Source: Aurantimicrobium sp.
GTDB taxonomy: Bacteria > Actinomycetota > Actinomycetes > Actinomycetales > Microbacteriaceae
Direction of reading: 5' to 3'
Length of the DNA stretch: 35,120 nt
Assembly: GCA_021741765.1 (NCBI GenBank)
Contig: JAIOXH010000003.1
Location: forward strand, 1 to 35,120
Made by a program: the position numbers and the translations under genes. Positions 1 through 10,137 of this stretch are shown piece by piece. Below the pieces are notes generated by a model. That model ran no database searches, had not been told where the DNA came from, and saw nothing but the letters and a program-made list of their open reading frames with translations. Numbering within the stretch: position 1 is the first letter of the stretch; each line of letters begins with the position of its first letter.

Positions 1-49
1 AATCAGATTAGAGTCGGCGTACGGTCCCACATCTCAGAGGGAGGTCCTT

Positions 50-1009
50 GTGACTGAGCATCTCGTTGTGGATGGCGACGTACCCGAGACCCAAGTTCTG
101 AGCTCCGGACACTGGGGTCAACTAGTGGGTGACGTCTACACGCGAGTTCATGTGCGCGAAACGGATCGGTCGTTTTCTGGCCGATTGCGCAATGTAGATG
201 TGGGGGGAGTCAACGTCTCTCGGGTTCGAGTGGGAAAGCATCGTCTGCAACGCCTCGCTGATCAGATCACGCCGGCGGAGTCGCCGAAACTGGTCTTGTG
301 CGCCCAGGTCTCCGGCTTCGGTACCGTCATTCAAAACGGACGGCAAACAATTCTCGGCCCCGGAGATCTCACCGTTTATGACACCAGCATGCCCTTCGAA
401 CTTGAGTTCGACGGCACGGCTGAATGCGTGGGAATGGTTGTTCCGTGGGGAAGCATCGCCCCGGCACCAGAAGTCTCACGCCGACTCGTGGCGTCATTCA
501 TGCCCGCCGCCGATCCTGTTGTTCGGACGGTTTCTCGTGTGATTGTCGATAGTGAAGAGGGCCTGGCCGAAATGCCCGTTTCGGCTCGACGTCGTTTTGC
601 CCATCACATGGTGCAGGTTTTCGAGACTCTGTGCTGGACGCGCTTGAATGAGACGGCCCCCTCAGGGGACTCAGCCGCGGGGGGTAATTCGCGCATGGCT
701 CCGGTATTGCTCTTCATCGAGGAGGACCTGGCCGATCCCGCTCTTGACGTAAAAATGGTGGCCGGGGCATTCTTTGTCTCTGTCAGAACGATGCACGAAT
801 GGGCTGCGCAAGCGGGCGTGTCGATAGCGACGTGGATTCGTGCACGTCGACTGGAGCGAAGCCGCGCTGATCTTGCGCTCTATCCCGAGATGCCCATCGC
901 GGCCATTGCCGTGCGCAACGGTTTTTTGGGAGCGTCCTACTTTAGCCACATCTTTCGTGAGAGTTTCGGCATGTCCCCGAGCACGTACCGGTCGGGCGTC
1001 AGGGAGTAG
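50..1009 (+). CDS. AraC-family transcriptional regulator with AraC-binding-like N-terminal domain
   Basis: A 319-residue cytoplasmic DNA-binding regulator. The first ~190 residues look like the AraC-binding-like (cupin-type) sensor domain: a 'GPGDLTVYDTSMPFELEF' stretch near residues 103-120 is typical. The last ~100 residues hold a double helix-turn-helix of the AraC/XylS type, ending in the characteristic 'GFLGASYFSHIFRESFGMSP' block. The GTG start is chosen because GAGGGAGG lies about 6 nt upstream (37-44). The stop is 15 bp before dnaX, so co-transcription is possible, but a regulatory link to replication genes is unlikely. The same architecture recurs in the incomplete gene at 34374, so the two are paralogues. 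The effector is unknown; relatives commonly control catabolic genes. Family call is firm, target is not. Confidence 0.9.
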   Translation: MTEHLVVDGDVPETQVLSSGHWGQLVGDVYTRVHVRETDRSFSGRLRNVDVGGVNVSRVRVGKHRLQRLADQITPAESPKLVLCAQVSGFGTVIQNGRQTILGPGDLTVYDTSMPFELEFDGTAECVGMVVPWGSIAPAPEVSRRLVASFMPAADPVVRTVSRVIVDSEEGLAEMPVSARRRFAHHMVQVFETLCWTRLNETAPSGDSAAGGNSRMAPVLLFIEEDLADPALDVKMVAGAFFVSVRTMHEWAAQAGVSIATWIRARRLERSRADLALYPEMPIAAIAVRNGFLGASYFSHIFRESFGMSPSTYRSGVRE

Positions 1010-1024
1010 AAGTACGATTGAGAA

Positions 1025-2902
1025 GTGACCACCGCTCTCTATCGCCGCTACCGGCCCGAGACGTTTGCCGAAATGATTGGGCAATCCCAGGTCACCGACC
1101 CCCTCATGACGGCGCTGCGCACCGATCGCGTCAATCACGCGTACCTCTTTAGCGGCCCCCGAGGCTGCGGCAAGACCACTTCGGCACGCATCTTGGCCCG
1201 CTGCCTCAACTGCGCCGAGGGACCCACCGATACGCCGTGCGGAAAGTGCGCCAGTTGCATCGAGCTCGCGCGCGATGGTTCGGGAAGTCTCGACGTCGTA
1301 GAAATCGATGCGGCGAGCCACAACGGTGTCGACGATGCCCGTGATCTGCGTGAGCGTGCCGCCTTTGCTCCCGCGCGTGACCGTTTCAAGATCTTCATCC
1401 TCGATGAGGCGCACATGGTGACGCCCCAGGGGTTCAACGCGCTGCTCAAGCTGGTCGAAGAGCCACCCGAGCACGTCAAGTTCATCTTTGCCACCACCGA
1501 GCCCGAAAAGGTGATTGGCACCATCCGCTCGCGCACGCACCACTACCCATTCCGTCTCATTCCTACTTCCACGATGCTCGAATACGTCGAAGAGATGTGC
1601 CGGCTCGAGGGCGTCACCGTCGATGCTGGCGTGCTTCCGCTCGTCGTTCGCGCCGGCGGTGGTTCCGCCCGTGACACGCTCTCTCTGCTTGATCAGCTGA
1701 TTGCCGGGTCTGAGGGATCCACGGTGTCCTACGAGCGTGCTGTCGCCCTGCTGGGCTTTACGCACGGTGCCCTGCTCGACGAAGTGGTCGAAGCGCTCGC
1801 GGCCCGCGATGCCGGCGCAGCGTTTGCCTCGGTAGACCGCGTTATCCAAACGGGTCAAGATCCCCGGCGTTTTGTCGAGGATCTGCTTGAGCGCCTGCGC
1901 GACCTGATTGTCGTTGCGGCTACCGGGAGTAATGCCGTGCATGTTTTACGTGGAACAACGGCCGAAGAAGTTGATCGCATGGAGAAGCAAGCGCGCGTTT
2001 TTGGCAGTCGCGAACTCTCGCACGCCGCTGACATTGCCAATGCGGGTCTCACCGAGATGATCGGCGCCACGTCGCCCAAGCTGCACCTCGAGTTGATGGT
2101 GGCGCGGTTGCTCGTGGAGGCAGGGGCTGGTGTCGGAGCTTCGGCTGGTTTCGATACGGCGACTTCGTTGCCTACTCAACCGGCGGCGAAGACAGCGAGT
2201 TCAGCGTCGCCTATTCAACCGGCGGCGAAGACAGCGTCGCCTACTCAACCAGCGGACAAGGCGGCGTCCCCGCCTGCTCAGCCCGCGACGAAGGCGAACC
2301 CAATCGAGCCAACTACGGCAGGACTCACGAAGGCCTGGCCCGCTGTGCTCGAGCATCTGCAGAACGCTAATCGCATGGCCTGGATTGTGGTGACCACCGC
2401 CTCGGTTCGCGAATATGACGGCGACGTGATCACGCTCGTTTTCCCGAGCGAGAACGATGCGGCGAGCTTCCGGCCACAGCAGGGGGTGCCGGGCGGTGTG
2501 CACGAGAAGCTGCGTGAGAGCATCATCGCGGTGACGGGCGAGAGCCCCAAGTTTCGTGTTTCGGTGGAGGGCACACCCACGGCGGCCATCGATACCGTGC
2601 CACCGGAAAAACCCTCTCCGGTGGTCGTGCCAGACGCGCCGGGCGACGATTGGGCCGTAGTGGATATTCCGGGGGCGGATGAGGCTTCGACAAGCTCAGC
2701 CGACGATAACTCAAGCTCAGCCAGCGAGGTTCCGACAAGCTCAACCGGCGATAGTTCAGGTGACGACGGCCGATACGGTGAGTCGGTGGTGCGCGACCTA
2801 CTGGGAGCCACGCTGCTCAAGGAGGAGCGCACCGGCCCGATTGAGACGGTGCCCCCTGCCGACACGGGTGCACAGGTTCTGCCCGACGCGGGCGAGGCGT
2901 AA
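1025..2902 (+). CDS. dnaX: DNA polymerase III subunit gamma/tau
   Basis: Clamp-loader ATPase that loads the beta sliding clamp and tethers polymerase cores at the replication fork. Length is 625 residues. The AAA+ module has Walker A GPRGCGKT (44-51), a zinc module with Cys63, Cys72, Cys75 and Cys78, Walker B/DEAH at 127-130, and a sensor region IRSR at 167-170. Domain III follows to about residue 365. Residues ~370-435 are a low-complexity Ala/Pro/Lys/Thr linker with repeated TQPAAKTAS-like units, then a tau-like C-terminal domain (~440-515) and an acidic Ser-rich tail. The GTG start at 1025 has only a weak ribosome site. recR follows after 3 bp, the usual bacterial dnaX-recR pairing. The holoenzyme partner delta-prime is at 26015. 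The linker DNA is unusual and is listed separately. Confidence 0.97.
   Translation: MTTALYRRYRPETFAEMIGQSQVTDPLMTALRTDRVNHAYLFSGPRGCGKTTSARILARCLNCAEGPTDTPCGKCASCIELARDGSGSLDVVEIDAASHNGVDDARDLRERAAFAPARDRFKIFILDEAHMVTPQGFNALLKLVEEPPEHVKFIFATTEPEKVIGTIRSRTHHYPFRLIPTSTMLEYVEEMCRLEGVTVDAGVLPLVVRAGGGSARDTLSLLDQLIAGSEGSTVSYERAVALLGFTHGALLDEVVEALAARDAGAAFASVDRVIQTGQDPRRFVEDLLERLRDLIVVAATGSNAVHVLRGTTAEEVDRMEKQARVFGSRELSHAADIANAGLTEMIGATSPKLHLELMVARLLVEAGAGVGASAGFDTATSLPTQPAAKTASSASPIQPAAKTASPTQPADKAASPPAQPATKANPIEPTTAGLTKAWPAVLEHLQNANRMAWIVVTTASVREYDGDVITLVFPSENDAASFRPQQGVPGGVHEKLRESIIAVTGESPKFRVSVEGTPTAAIDTVPPEKPSPVVVPDAPGDDWAVVDIPGADEASTSSADDNSSSASEVPTSSTGDSSGDDGRYGESVVRDLLGATLLKEERTGPIETVPPADTGAQVLPDAGEA
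2171..2296 (+). repeat. Degenerate 27-nt tandem repeat inside the dnaX linker
   Basis: Three near-identical copies start at 2171, 2210 and 2240, each beginning CCTAYTCAACC and running through a GGCGGCGAAGACAGCG-like end. A fourth, weaker copy lies around 2273-2296. Copies 1 and 2 differ by one base over 27 nt; copy 3 is more diverged. Copy spacing (39 and 30 nt) is always a multiple of three, so the reading frame is kept. The encoded peptide is a flexible Thr-Gln-Pro-Ala-Ala-Lys linker. The CTACTCAACC core resembles one end of short dispersed repeats of Microbacteriaceae; that link is inference. Confidence 0.7.
2684..2754 (+). repeat. TTCGACAAGCTCAG-type repeat cluster inside the dnaX tail
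   Basis: GCTTCGACAAGCTCAGCC (2684-2701), CTCAAGCTCAGCCAGCG (around 2710-2726) and TTCCGACAAGCTCAACCGGCG (starting at about 2730) are related units spaced about 22-24 nt apart. They encode a Ser/Glu/Ala-rich segment between the tau-like domain and the C-terminus. The TTCGACAAGCTCA core is a motif I recognise as widespread dispersed intergenic repeat material in many bacteria, so its presence within a replication gene is unusual. Its origin is inferred, not shown. Confidence 0.6.
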
Positions 2903-2905
2903 CCG

Positions 2906-3502
2906 TTGTACGAGGGCATCGTTCAAGAGCTCATCGACGAGCTGGGTCGCCTGCCGGGGATCGGCCCCAAGTCGGCGCAGCGCATCGCCTTTCACATTTT
3001 GCAAACCCAGACCTTCGACGTGTCGCGCCTCGCAGCAGTGCTGTCAGAAGTGCGCGCCAAGGTTCGTTTCTGCGAGGTGTGCGGCAACGTGAGCGAGTCG
3101 GCGCAGTGCGCGGTCTGTCGCGACCCGCGCCGCGATCCCGCATCCATTTGCGTTGTCGAAGAGGCCAAGGATGTCGTTGCTATCGAGCGCACGCGCGAGT
3201 TCAAGGGTCTCTACCACGTGCTCGGCGGAGCGCTGAGCCCCATCGACGGCATTGGCCCCGACGACCTGCGCGTCAAAGAGCTCATGACGCGCCTTGCGGG
3301 TGGCACGGTGACCGAAGTGATCATCGCCACCGATCCCAACCTCGAGGGCGAGGCAACGGCCACCTACCTGTCACGCTTGCTCTCACCCATGGACCTCATC
3401 GTGACGCGACTCGCCTCCGGCCTTCCCGTGGGTGGCGACCTCGAGTACGCCGACGAGGTAACCCTCGGCCGCGCATTCGAGGGCCGGCGCGCAATACAAT
3501 AG
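2906..3502 (+). CDS. recR: Recombination mediator protein RecR
   Basis: RecR acts with RecF and RecO to load RecA onto SSB-coated single-stranded DNA during gap repair. The protein has 198 residues, the normal full length. It shows an N-terminal helix-hairpin-helix ([11 protein letters not shown], 16-26), a four-cysteine zinc finger (Cys56, Cys59, Cys68, Cys71), a Toprim domain starting at ICVVEE (81-86), and the C-terminal [14 protein letters not shown] block involved in nucleotide/DNA contact in the family. The start is TTG, 3 bp after the dnaX stop, with GGGCGAGG upstream inside dnaX, which suggests translational coupling. The frame is intact throughout. Confidence 0.97.
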   Translation: MYEGIVQELIDELGRLPGIGPKSAQRIAFHILQTQTFDVSRLAAVLSEVRAKVRFCEVCGNVSESAQCAVCRDPRRDPASICVVEEAKDVVAIERTREFKGLYHVLGGALSPIDGIGPDDLRVKELMTRLAGGTVTEVIIATDPNLEGEATATYLSRLLSPMDLIVTRLASGLPVGGDLEYADEVTLGRAFEGRRAIQ

Positions 3503-3555
3503 GTATTTCGACGCCCATTTTTCGGCTTTCTCCCCCCTAGTAATCGAGGAAAAGC

Positions 3556-5879
<2,324 letters not shown>

Positions 5880-5895
5880 AACCCTTCGGGTTTCC
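5880..5895 (+). terminator. Possible weak terminator after asd
   Basis: AACCC (5880-5884) and GGGTT (5888-5892) can form a 5-bp stem with a TTC loop immediately after the asd stop, followed by TCCC rather than a real T-run. It is the only hairpin in the 73-bp gap to mqo. It could equally be a chance structure. Confidence 0.3.
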
Positions 5896-5940
5896 CGTTG
5901 GGTGGTAGGGCCAAAAACGCGCCCGGGCTCCATGCGCGCG

Positions 5941-5955
5941 TAAACTAACACGGTG
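5941..5955 (+). promoter_or_regulatory. -10 element placing mqo as a leaderless transcript
   Basis: TAAACT (5941-5946) matches the actinobacterial TANNNT -10 pattern and lies 6 nt before the mqo GTG at 5953. Transcription would therefore begin at or next to the start codon. No Shine-Dalgarno sequence exists in the same interval, which fits leaderless initiation. I see no convincing -35. Confidence 0.55.
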
Positions 5956-7428
5956 ACTTCGAAGCCAATAGACGTTGCCCTCATCGGCGGCGGGATCATG
6001 AGCGCCACGCTCGGCGTGCTCATCAAGCAGCTTGAACCGTCGTGGACCATTCGCATTGTCGAGAAGCTTTCGGATGTCGCGCAGGAGAGCTCAAGCCCTT
6101 GGAACAACGCAGGCACCGGGCATGCTGGTTTATGCGAGCTCAACTACATGCCCGAAGCAGCCGACGGCTCGGTTGAGTCGTCTAAAGCCGTGGTGATCAA
6201 CGAGCAGTACCAGCTATCGCGCCAGTTCTGGGCGCACCTCGTCGACACCAACATGCTCGACACTCCCACGTCTTTCATCAACTCCACGCCGCACATGACT
6301 TTTGTGTGGGGCCAAAAGAACGTTGACTACCTGCGCCGTCGCACGGAGGCGCTCAAGAACGAGCCGCTGTTTGCCGGCTTCGAGTACACCGAAGACCCTG
6401 AGGTTATTGCCGAGTGGTCTCCGTTGATCATGAAGGGCCGCGTTGGCAACGAGCCCATCGCGGCCACGCGAATTGTTTCCGGCACGGATGTTGACTACGG
6501 CGCACTGACGCGTCAGCTGCTGAGCGTTCTGACGAGTAGTGGAGCCGAGCTCATGATGGAGACAGACGTGCGGTCAATCCGTCGCCACGGCGAAGGTCTC
6601 TGGCGAATTCGCACGCGCAACACGGTGGGAAATACTCCGGGCTCGTTCGACGCTCGTTTCGTGTTTGTGGGTGCCGGCGGTGGCGCACTGACGCTCCTGC
6701 AGAAATCGGGTATACCCGAGATTGAGGGCTTCGGCGGGTTTCCGGTCTCCGGTGAATTCCTGCGCACGACCAACCCCAAGCTTGTGGCCAAGCACAAGGC
6801 AAAGGTTTACGGCAAGGCTGCCGTGGGTGCACCGCCCATGTCGGTTCCGCACCTCGACACCCGCATGGTCGATGGAAAGGCATCGCTGCTTTTCGGGCCC
6901 TATGCGGGCTTCAGCCCCAACTTTTTGAAGAACGGGTCGGTCTTCGATTTGCCGCTCTCTGTGCGGTTTCACAACATCATTCCCATGCTTGCGGTGGCCG
7001 TAACAAACCTCGACCTGCTCAAGTACCTCATTGGTGAGGTGCTCGCCGGGCCCAAGAAGAAGCTCGATGCGCTGCGCGAGTTCATGCCCGATGCGCGACC
7101 CGAAGACTGGCACCTCATCAAGGCAGGTCAGCGGGTTCAGGTGATGAAGAAGGATCATGCCAAGGGCGGCGTGCTGCAGTTTGGCACCGAGGTCATCACC
7201 AGTGCCGACGGAACCATCGCCGGGCTGCTAGGTGCTTCCCCTGGCGCCTCGGTGTCGGTGGCCATCATGCTCGATCTGCTCAACCGCTGCTTCCCCGACA
7301 AATTCCAGAAATGGGAAAAGAAGATTCACGCCATGATTCCCCACTTCGGAACGCTGCTGAACACCGACGCCAAGAAAGCCAAGGCGAGCCTGGCGGCCAC
7401 GGCAAAATCGCTGGGACTTACGGCTTAG
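5953..7428 (+). CDS. mqo: Malate:quinone oxidoreductase
   Basis: FAD-dependent, membrane-associated enzyme that oxidises malate to oxaloacetate and passes electrons to menaquinone, replacing or complementing soluble malate dehydrogenase. The protein has 491 residues. The dinucleotide fold starts at VALIGGGIMSATLG (8-21), and the family block SSPWNNAGTGHAGLCELNY (47-65) follows. The C-terminal PGASVSVAIMLDLL segment completes the FAD site. There is no signal peptide or transmembrane helix, as usual for peripheral Mqo. GTG start without ribosome site (see the -10 element). The 3' end overlaps the convergent cupin gene by 11 bp. Confidence 0.96.
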   Translation: MTSKPIDVALIGGGIMSATLGVLIKQLEPSWTIRIVEKLSDVAQESSSPWNNAGTGHAGLCELNYMPEAADGSVESSKAVVINEQYQLSRQFWAHLVDTNMLDTPTSFINSTPHMTFVWGQKNVDYLRRRTEALKNEPLFAGFEYTEDPEVIAEWSPLIMKGRVGNEPIAATRIVSGTDVDYGALTRQLLSVLTSSGAELMMETDVRSIRRHGEGLWRIRTRNTVGNTPGSFDARFVFVGAGGGALTLLQKSGIPEIEGFGGFPVSGEFLRTTNPKLVAKHKAKVYGKAAVGAPPMSVPHLDTRMVDGKASLLFGPYAGFSPNFLKNGSVFDLPLSVRFHNIIPMLAVAVTNLDLLKYLIGEVLAGPKKKLDALREFMPDARPEDWHLIKAGQRVQVMKKDHAKGGVLQFGTEVITSADGTIAGLLGASPGASVSVAIMLDLLNRCFPDKFQKWEKKIHAMIPHFGTLLNTDAKKAKASLAATAKSLGLTA

Positions 7429-7771
7429 TCGGAATCAGATAGACCTTGCGAAGTTGATCGCGCACAATCCAGCGTGTCTTTGCGCCAGCCGCCAAACGCA
7501 CGATGTCGCCCGGTTTCACCTCTAGCGGGGCGGTGTCATCGCTGAGAAACTCGATGGTGGCCCCACCCGAAATCACGATGAAGACCTCATCCCCCTCGGT
7601 GTCGGTGCTCACCCCTTCGGTGTGTTCCCAAATCCCCATCGACAGGCCGGCAAAGTCGGCCAACTCGAGAATTCCCGTTTCGGGTGATCCGGATTCGATT
7701 TGATCGGCCGGGACGGCAGCCCGTTCAAGTTGCGCGTCCGTGGCCGACGCAAGCTTCCTCGCACCATTCAT
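7418..7771 (-). CDS. Cupin-domain protein
   Basis: A 117-residue single-domain cupin. Residues ~45-113 carry the beta-barrel: the segment around GIWEHTEGVSTDTEGDEVFIVISGG corresponds to cupin motif 1, although its His/Glu set is partial, and PGDIVRLAAGAKTRW to motif 2 and the following strand. The overall pattern resembles the DUF861/EutQ-like cupin_3 group. Its ATG overlaps the TGA of the upstream oxidoreductase (4 bp), so it is translated from the same message and probably works in the same pathway. Small cupins of this kind often accompany FAD-dependent amine or amino-acid oxidases; the exact role is unknown. The 3' end overlaps convergent mqo. Confidence 0.8.
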   Translation of the reverse strand: MNGARKLASATDAQLERAAVPADQIESGSPETGILELADFAGLSMGIWEHTEGVSTDTEGDEVFIVISGGATIEFLSDDTAPLEVKPGDIVRLAAGAKTRWIVRDQLRKVYLIPTKP

Positions 7772-9159
7772 GAATCGAACCCCATTCCCATGGCGTCAAG
7801 GGTGCGCAGGAAGAGGTTGCGCTTGCCGCGGTTGTGATCTGCCCGGTTCATTGACCACCTCACGAGGTTAATGCCCACCGAGGCAAGCGGCTCGGGAGGA
7901 AACGGCGTCGGGCGCGACGAGACCATCTTCGGGCGCGTTCGTTCTGTTTCGATTCCGTCTAACCGGTCGAGCATCACGTCAGCGGCAAAACGGGTGGCAC
8001 CCACCCCGAGGCCGGTGAAGCCGAGGGCGTAGGCGATGCGATTCTTGCGGGCCGTTCCGAAGAAGGCGCAAAAGCGAGAACTGGAATCAATCGGGCCAGC
8101 CCACCGATGCGTGAATTTGGCGCCGGCGAGCTGCGGGAACGTGGTGAAGAAGTGGCTGGCCAAGAGTTCGAAACTCTCCCGCCTGTCTTCGTAGTCAGCG
8201 CTGACGCGACCGCCAAAGTAATACACCGCGTCGTACCCGCCAAACAGGATTCGGTTATCTGCCGTGAGCCGGTAGTAGTGAAACTGATTCGACAGGTCGG
8301 AGACTCCCTGGCGGGCCGACCAGCCGATGCTCTTCATCTGTTTCGCCGACAGAGGTTCGGTGGTGAGCACGTAGTCATACACGGGCACGGTCATCAGGGC
8401 ATTGCGCTTGAGCAAACTGGGATACGCATTGGTGGCGAGGATTATTTTTTTCGCCGTCACCGTGGCACGGGGTGTGACCACGCGCAGGTCGCGCCGAAAC
8501 GTATCGGCGGGCGTTTGCTCGAAGATGAGCACGCCGAGTTCTGTGGCAACGCGGGCGAGCTCTGAGACGAGCTTTGCCGGGTGAATCAGGGCTGTGCCGG
8601 TTTTCTCCCACGAGCCGGCCAGGTAGGTTGGCGAATTGATCTGTTGACGAACCTCTGCTTCGGTGAGCGACTCGGGTTCGCCAGAAACCCACGCGATCTG
8701 ATGTGGCTCCGTTGCCACACTGAGCGTTCCGGTTCGCTCAAACTCAACGTCCATGTTGTAGCGGGCGATTGTTTCTTCAATCTCGTCGAGGTTCTTGTGC
8801 CCCAAGCGCTCCAGTTCATCGAATTCCTCGGGCCATCGGGCGAGGCCATTCTCGCGACCGTGAGTGAGACTCGCCTCGCAGAACCCGCCGTTGCGCCCCG
8901 ATGCGGCCCAGCCGATGCGATTCATCTCGATGAGCACAACGCTCATCTCTGGGTTGCGCTCCTTGGCGCGAACGGCACTCCACAGGCCCGTGTAACCGCC
9001 ACCCACGATGAGCAGATCCGCCGAGATGTCGTTCTCGAGCCGGGGGAACGCGGGCGGGGGAGCCGTGTCTAGCCAGAACGGTGCCAAGACGGAGTCGGCA
9101 AGGCTCGATACGATGACGTCTCGGGCAGGGACGTTTCTTTCAAATACGATGCGATCCAT
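7768..9159 (-). CDS. FAD-dependent oxidoreductase (DAO / gamma-glutamylputrescine oxidase-like)
   Basis: A 463-residue flavoprotein of the D-amino-acid oxidase fold. The FAD-binding motif ADLLIVGGGYTGLWSA spans about 47-62 with GGGYTG at 53-58, and ASGRNGGF (86-93) is the second flavin contact typical of the PuuB/OrdL group. A C-terminal FTGLGVGATRFAADVMLD segment closes the FAD site. No signal peptide. The ATG is preceded by AGGAG about 9 nt upstream on the minus strand. It overlaps the downstream cupin gene by 4 bp. The family oxidises amines or N-substituted amino acids; the substrate is not readable from sequence. A polyamine-type substrate is a guess from similarity to PuuB. Confidence 0.85.
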   Translation of the reverse strand: MDRIVFERNVPARDVIVSSLADSVLAPFWLDTAPPPAFPRLENDISADLLIVGGGYTGLWSAVRAKERNPEMSVVLIEMNRIGWAASGRNGGFCEASLTHGRENGLARWPEEFDELERLGHKNLDEIEETIARYNMDVEFERTGTLSVATEPHQIAWVSGEPESLTEAEVRQQINSPTYLAGSWEKTGTALIHPAKLVSELARVATELGVLIFEQTPADTFRRDLRVVTPRATVTAKKIILATNAYPSLLKRNALMTVPVYDYVLTTEPLSAKQMKSIGWSARQGVSDLSNQFHYYRLTADNRILFGGYDAVYYFGGRVSADYEDRRESFELLASHFFTTFPQLAGAKFTHRWAGPIDSSSRFCAFFGTARKNRIAYALGFTGLGVGATRFAADVMLDRLDGIETERTRPKMVSSRPTPFPPEPLASVGINLVRWSMNRADHNRGKRNLFLRTLDAMGMGFDS

Positions 9160-9215
9160 GTCGCTGACTCCTGGCGTGGTGGGGTGCTTCCACTCTACGT
9201 AGCAAACCTGAAATC

Positions 9216-9375
9216 GGGGTGCGCGGCTTCGCTCGTTGAGTAGTCAACACAGTTGACGTATCGAAATGGGAGCGTCTCGTTCGTTGAGTAGTCAACGCAG
9301 TTGACGTATCGAAATGGCGGGGTGCGCCGCACGGCTTCGCTCGTTGAGTAGTCAACGCAGTTGACGTATCGAAAC
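9216..9375. repeat. Three 34-nt palindrome-bearing repeats
   Basis: Copies at 9233-9266, 9281-9314 and 9341-9374 read TCGTTGAGTAGTCAAC...GTTGACGTATCGAAA. Copies 2 and 3 are identical, and copy 1 has one A for G. Each contains a perfect GTCAAC/GTTGAC inverted repeat around a 3-nt centre. Copies 2 and 3 also contain an alternative stem, CGTTGA/TCAACG around GTAG, which excludes the first. Copies 1 and 3 are preceded by GGGGTGCGC...GGCTTCGC flanks. They fill most of the 325-bp gap between the oxidoreductase and the response regulator. No convincing gene lies here; the minus-strand ORF only translates the repeats. Confidence 0.9.
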
Positions 9376-9410
9376 GAAGGTTGGTCGGAGAGAGCTCAGG
9401 GAAAATAAAG

Positions 9411-9468
9411 GTGGGGCACACCCCACATAAATAGGTGCTAACCGAAGGGTTTGGTGTCAAACTTTGAC
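9411..9468 (+). promoter_or_regulatory. Hairpin and palindromic candidate operator upstream of the response regulator
   Basis: GTGGGG-CACA-CCCCAC (9411-9426) is a perfect 6-bp stem. Downstream, GTCAAA-C-TTTGAC (9456-9468) is a perfect 13-nt palindrome 16 nt before the chosen ATG. Between them the AT-rich CATAAATAGG could hold a -10 element, but no clear -35 is seen. The palindrome is a plausible autoregulatory site for the response regulator; binding is inferred. Confidence 0.4.
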
Positions 9469-9484
9469 GCGAAGGCAGGTCCTC

Positions 9485-10132
9485 ATGACGCAGTTCCAGC
9501 GGCGCATCCTCATCGTCGAAGATGACGCGTTCATGGGCTCACTCATGGCCGGCGCCCTGAACAATGAAGGCTTCGATGCGAAACTCGCCTTGAGCGCTGT
9601 TGCGGCCAAGAGACAACTGAAATCTTTCGATCCTGACGTGGTACTGGTTGACATCGACCTCGGCGAAGGTCCCAACGGCATCGATTTTATACAGGTTGTT
9701 CGCAAGACACACCCTGCGATTGCCGCAATTCTTCTGAGCAAGCACGCTGATTCGACAAGCGCCGGCCTGCAAGGTGCTCACATACCCGACGGCGTCGCGT
9801 ACCTGCGCAAATCACTCGTGCACGATACCCGCGCACTCGTCGAGTCGATCAACGCGGCGGCCACAGGTCATGCCGAGCACCTTCGACAAGACAAAGACAG
9901 CAAGGGCGCGCTTGATCTGCTCACCAAAACGCAGCGCGAAATTCTGCACATGATGTCACTCGGCCTCTCGAACAGAGAAATTGCCAAGCAGAGAAACGTC
10001 AGTCTCTCGAGCGTTGAGCAGCGCGTCAGTGAGATATTCAAAGCTTTTGATATTGCCCCGGGTGATGTTGTCGTTCCTCGCGTGGAGGCAATACGCCGCT
10101 ACATGGCCATCAACGGCGTTCCAAAAAGGTAG
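9485..10132 (+). CDS. LuxR/NarL-type response regulator
   Basis: A 215-residue two-component regulator. The receiver domain (about 5-125) has the acidic pair in VEDD (11-14), the phosphoacceptor Asp56 in VLVDIDL and the conserved Lys109 in YLRKS. The LuxR-type helix-turn-helix (about 148-205) reads LTKTQREILHMMSLGLSNREIA, with a recognition region SLSSVEQRVSEIF. I chose the ATG at 9485 because AAGGCAGG sits about 5-12 nt upstream; an in-frame TTG at 9464 would add seven residues. The cognate kinase begins 5 bp after the stop, so the pair is one operon. The LANTG surface protein that converges on the kinase gene is a candidate target. Confidence 0.92.
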   Translation: MTQFQRRILIVEDDAFMGSLMAGALNNEGFDAKLALSAVAAKRQLKSFDPDVVLVDIDLGEGPNGIDFIQVVRKTHPAIAAILLSKHADSTSAGLQGAHIPDGVAYLRKSLVHDTRALVESINAAATGHAEHLRQDKDSKGALDLLTKTQREILHMMSLGLSNREIAKQRNVSLSSVEQRVSEIFKAFDIAPGDVVVPRVEAIRRYMAINGVPKR

Positions 10133-10137
10133 CGCGC

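Noticed and set aside
671-1942. Long minus-strand ORF (423 codons) opposite the AraC gene and dnaX
   Set aside because: It spans two well-supported genes on the other strand and its product has no recognisable domain; a codon-bias shadow.
9233-9374. Possible CRISPR array
   Set aside because: Three units only, spacers of 14 and 26 nt that are not uniform, two of the flanks similar to each other, and no cas genes.
9140-9460. Minus-strand ORF with repeated FDTSTALTTQR peptide
   Set aside because: The peptide repeat is only the translation of the 34-nt DNA repeats; no start context and no domain.
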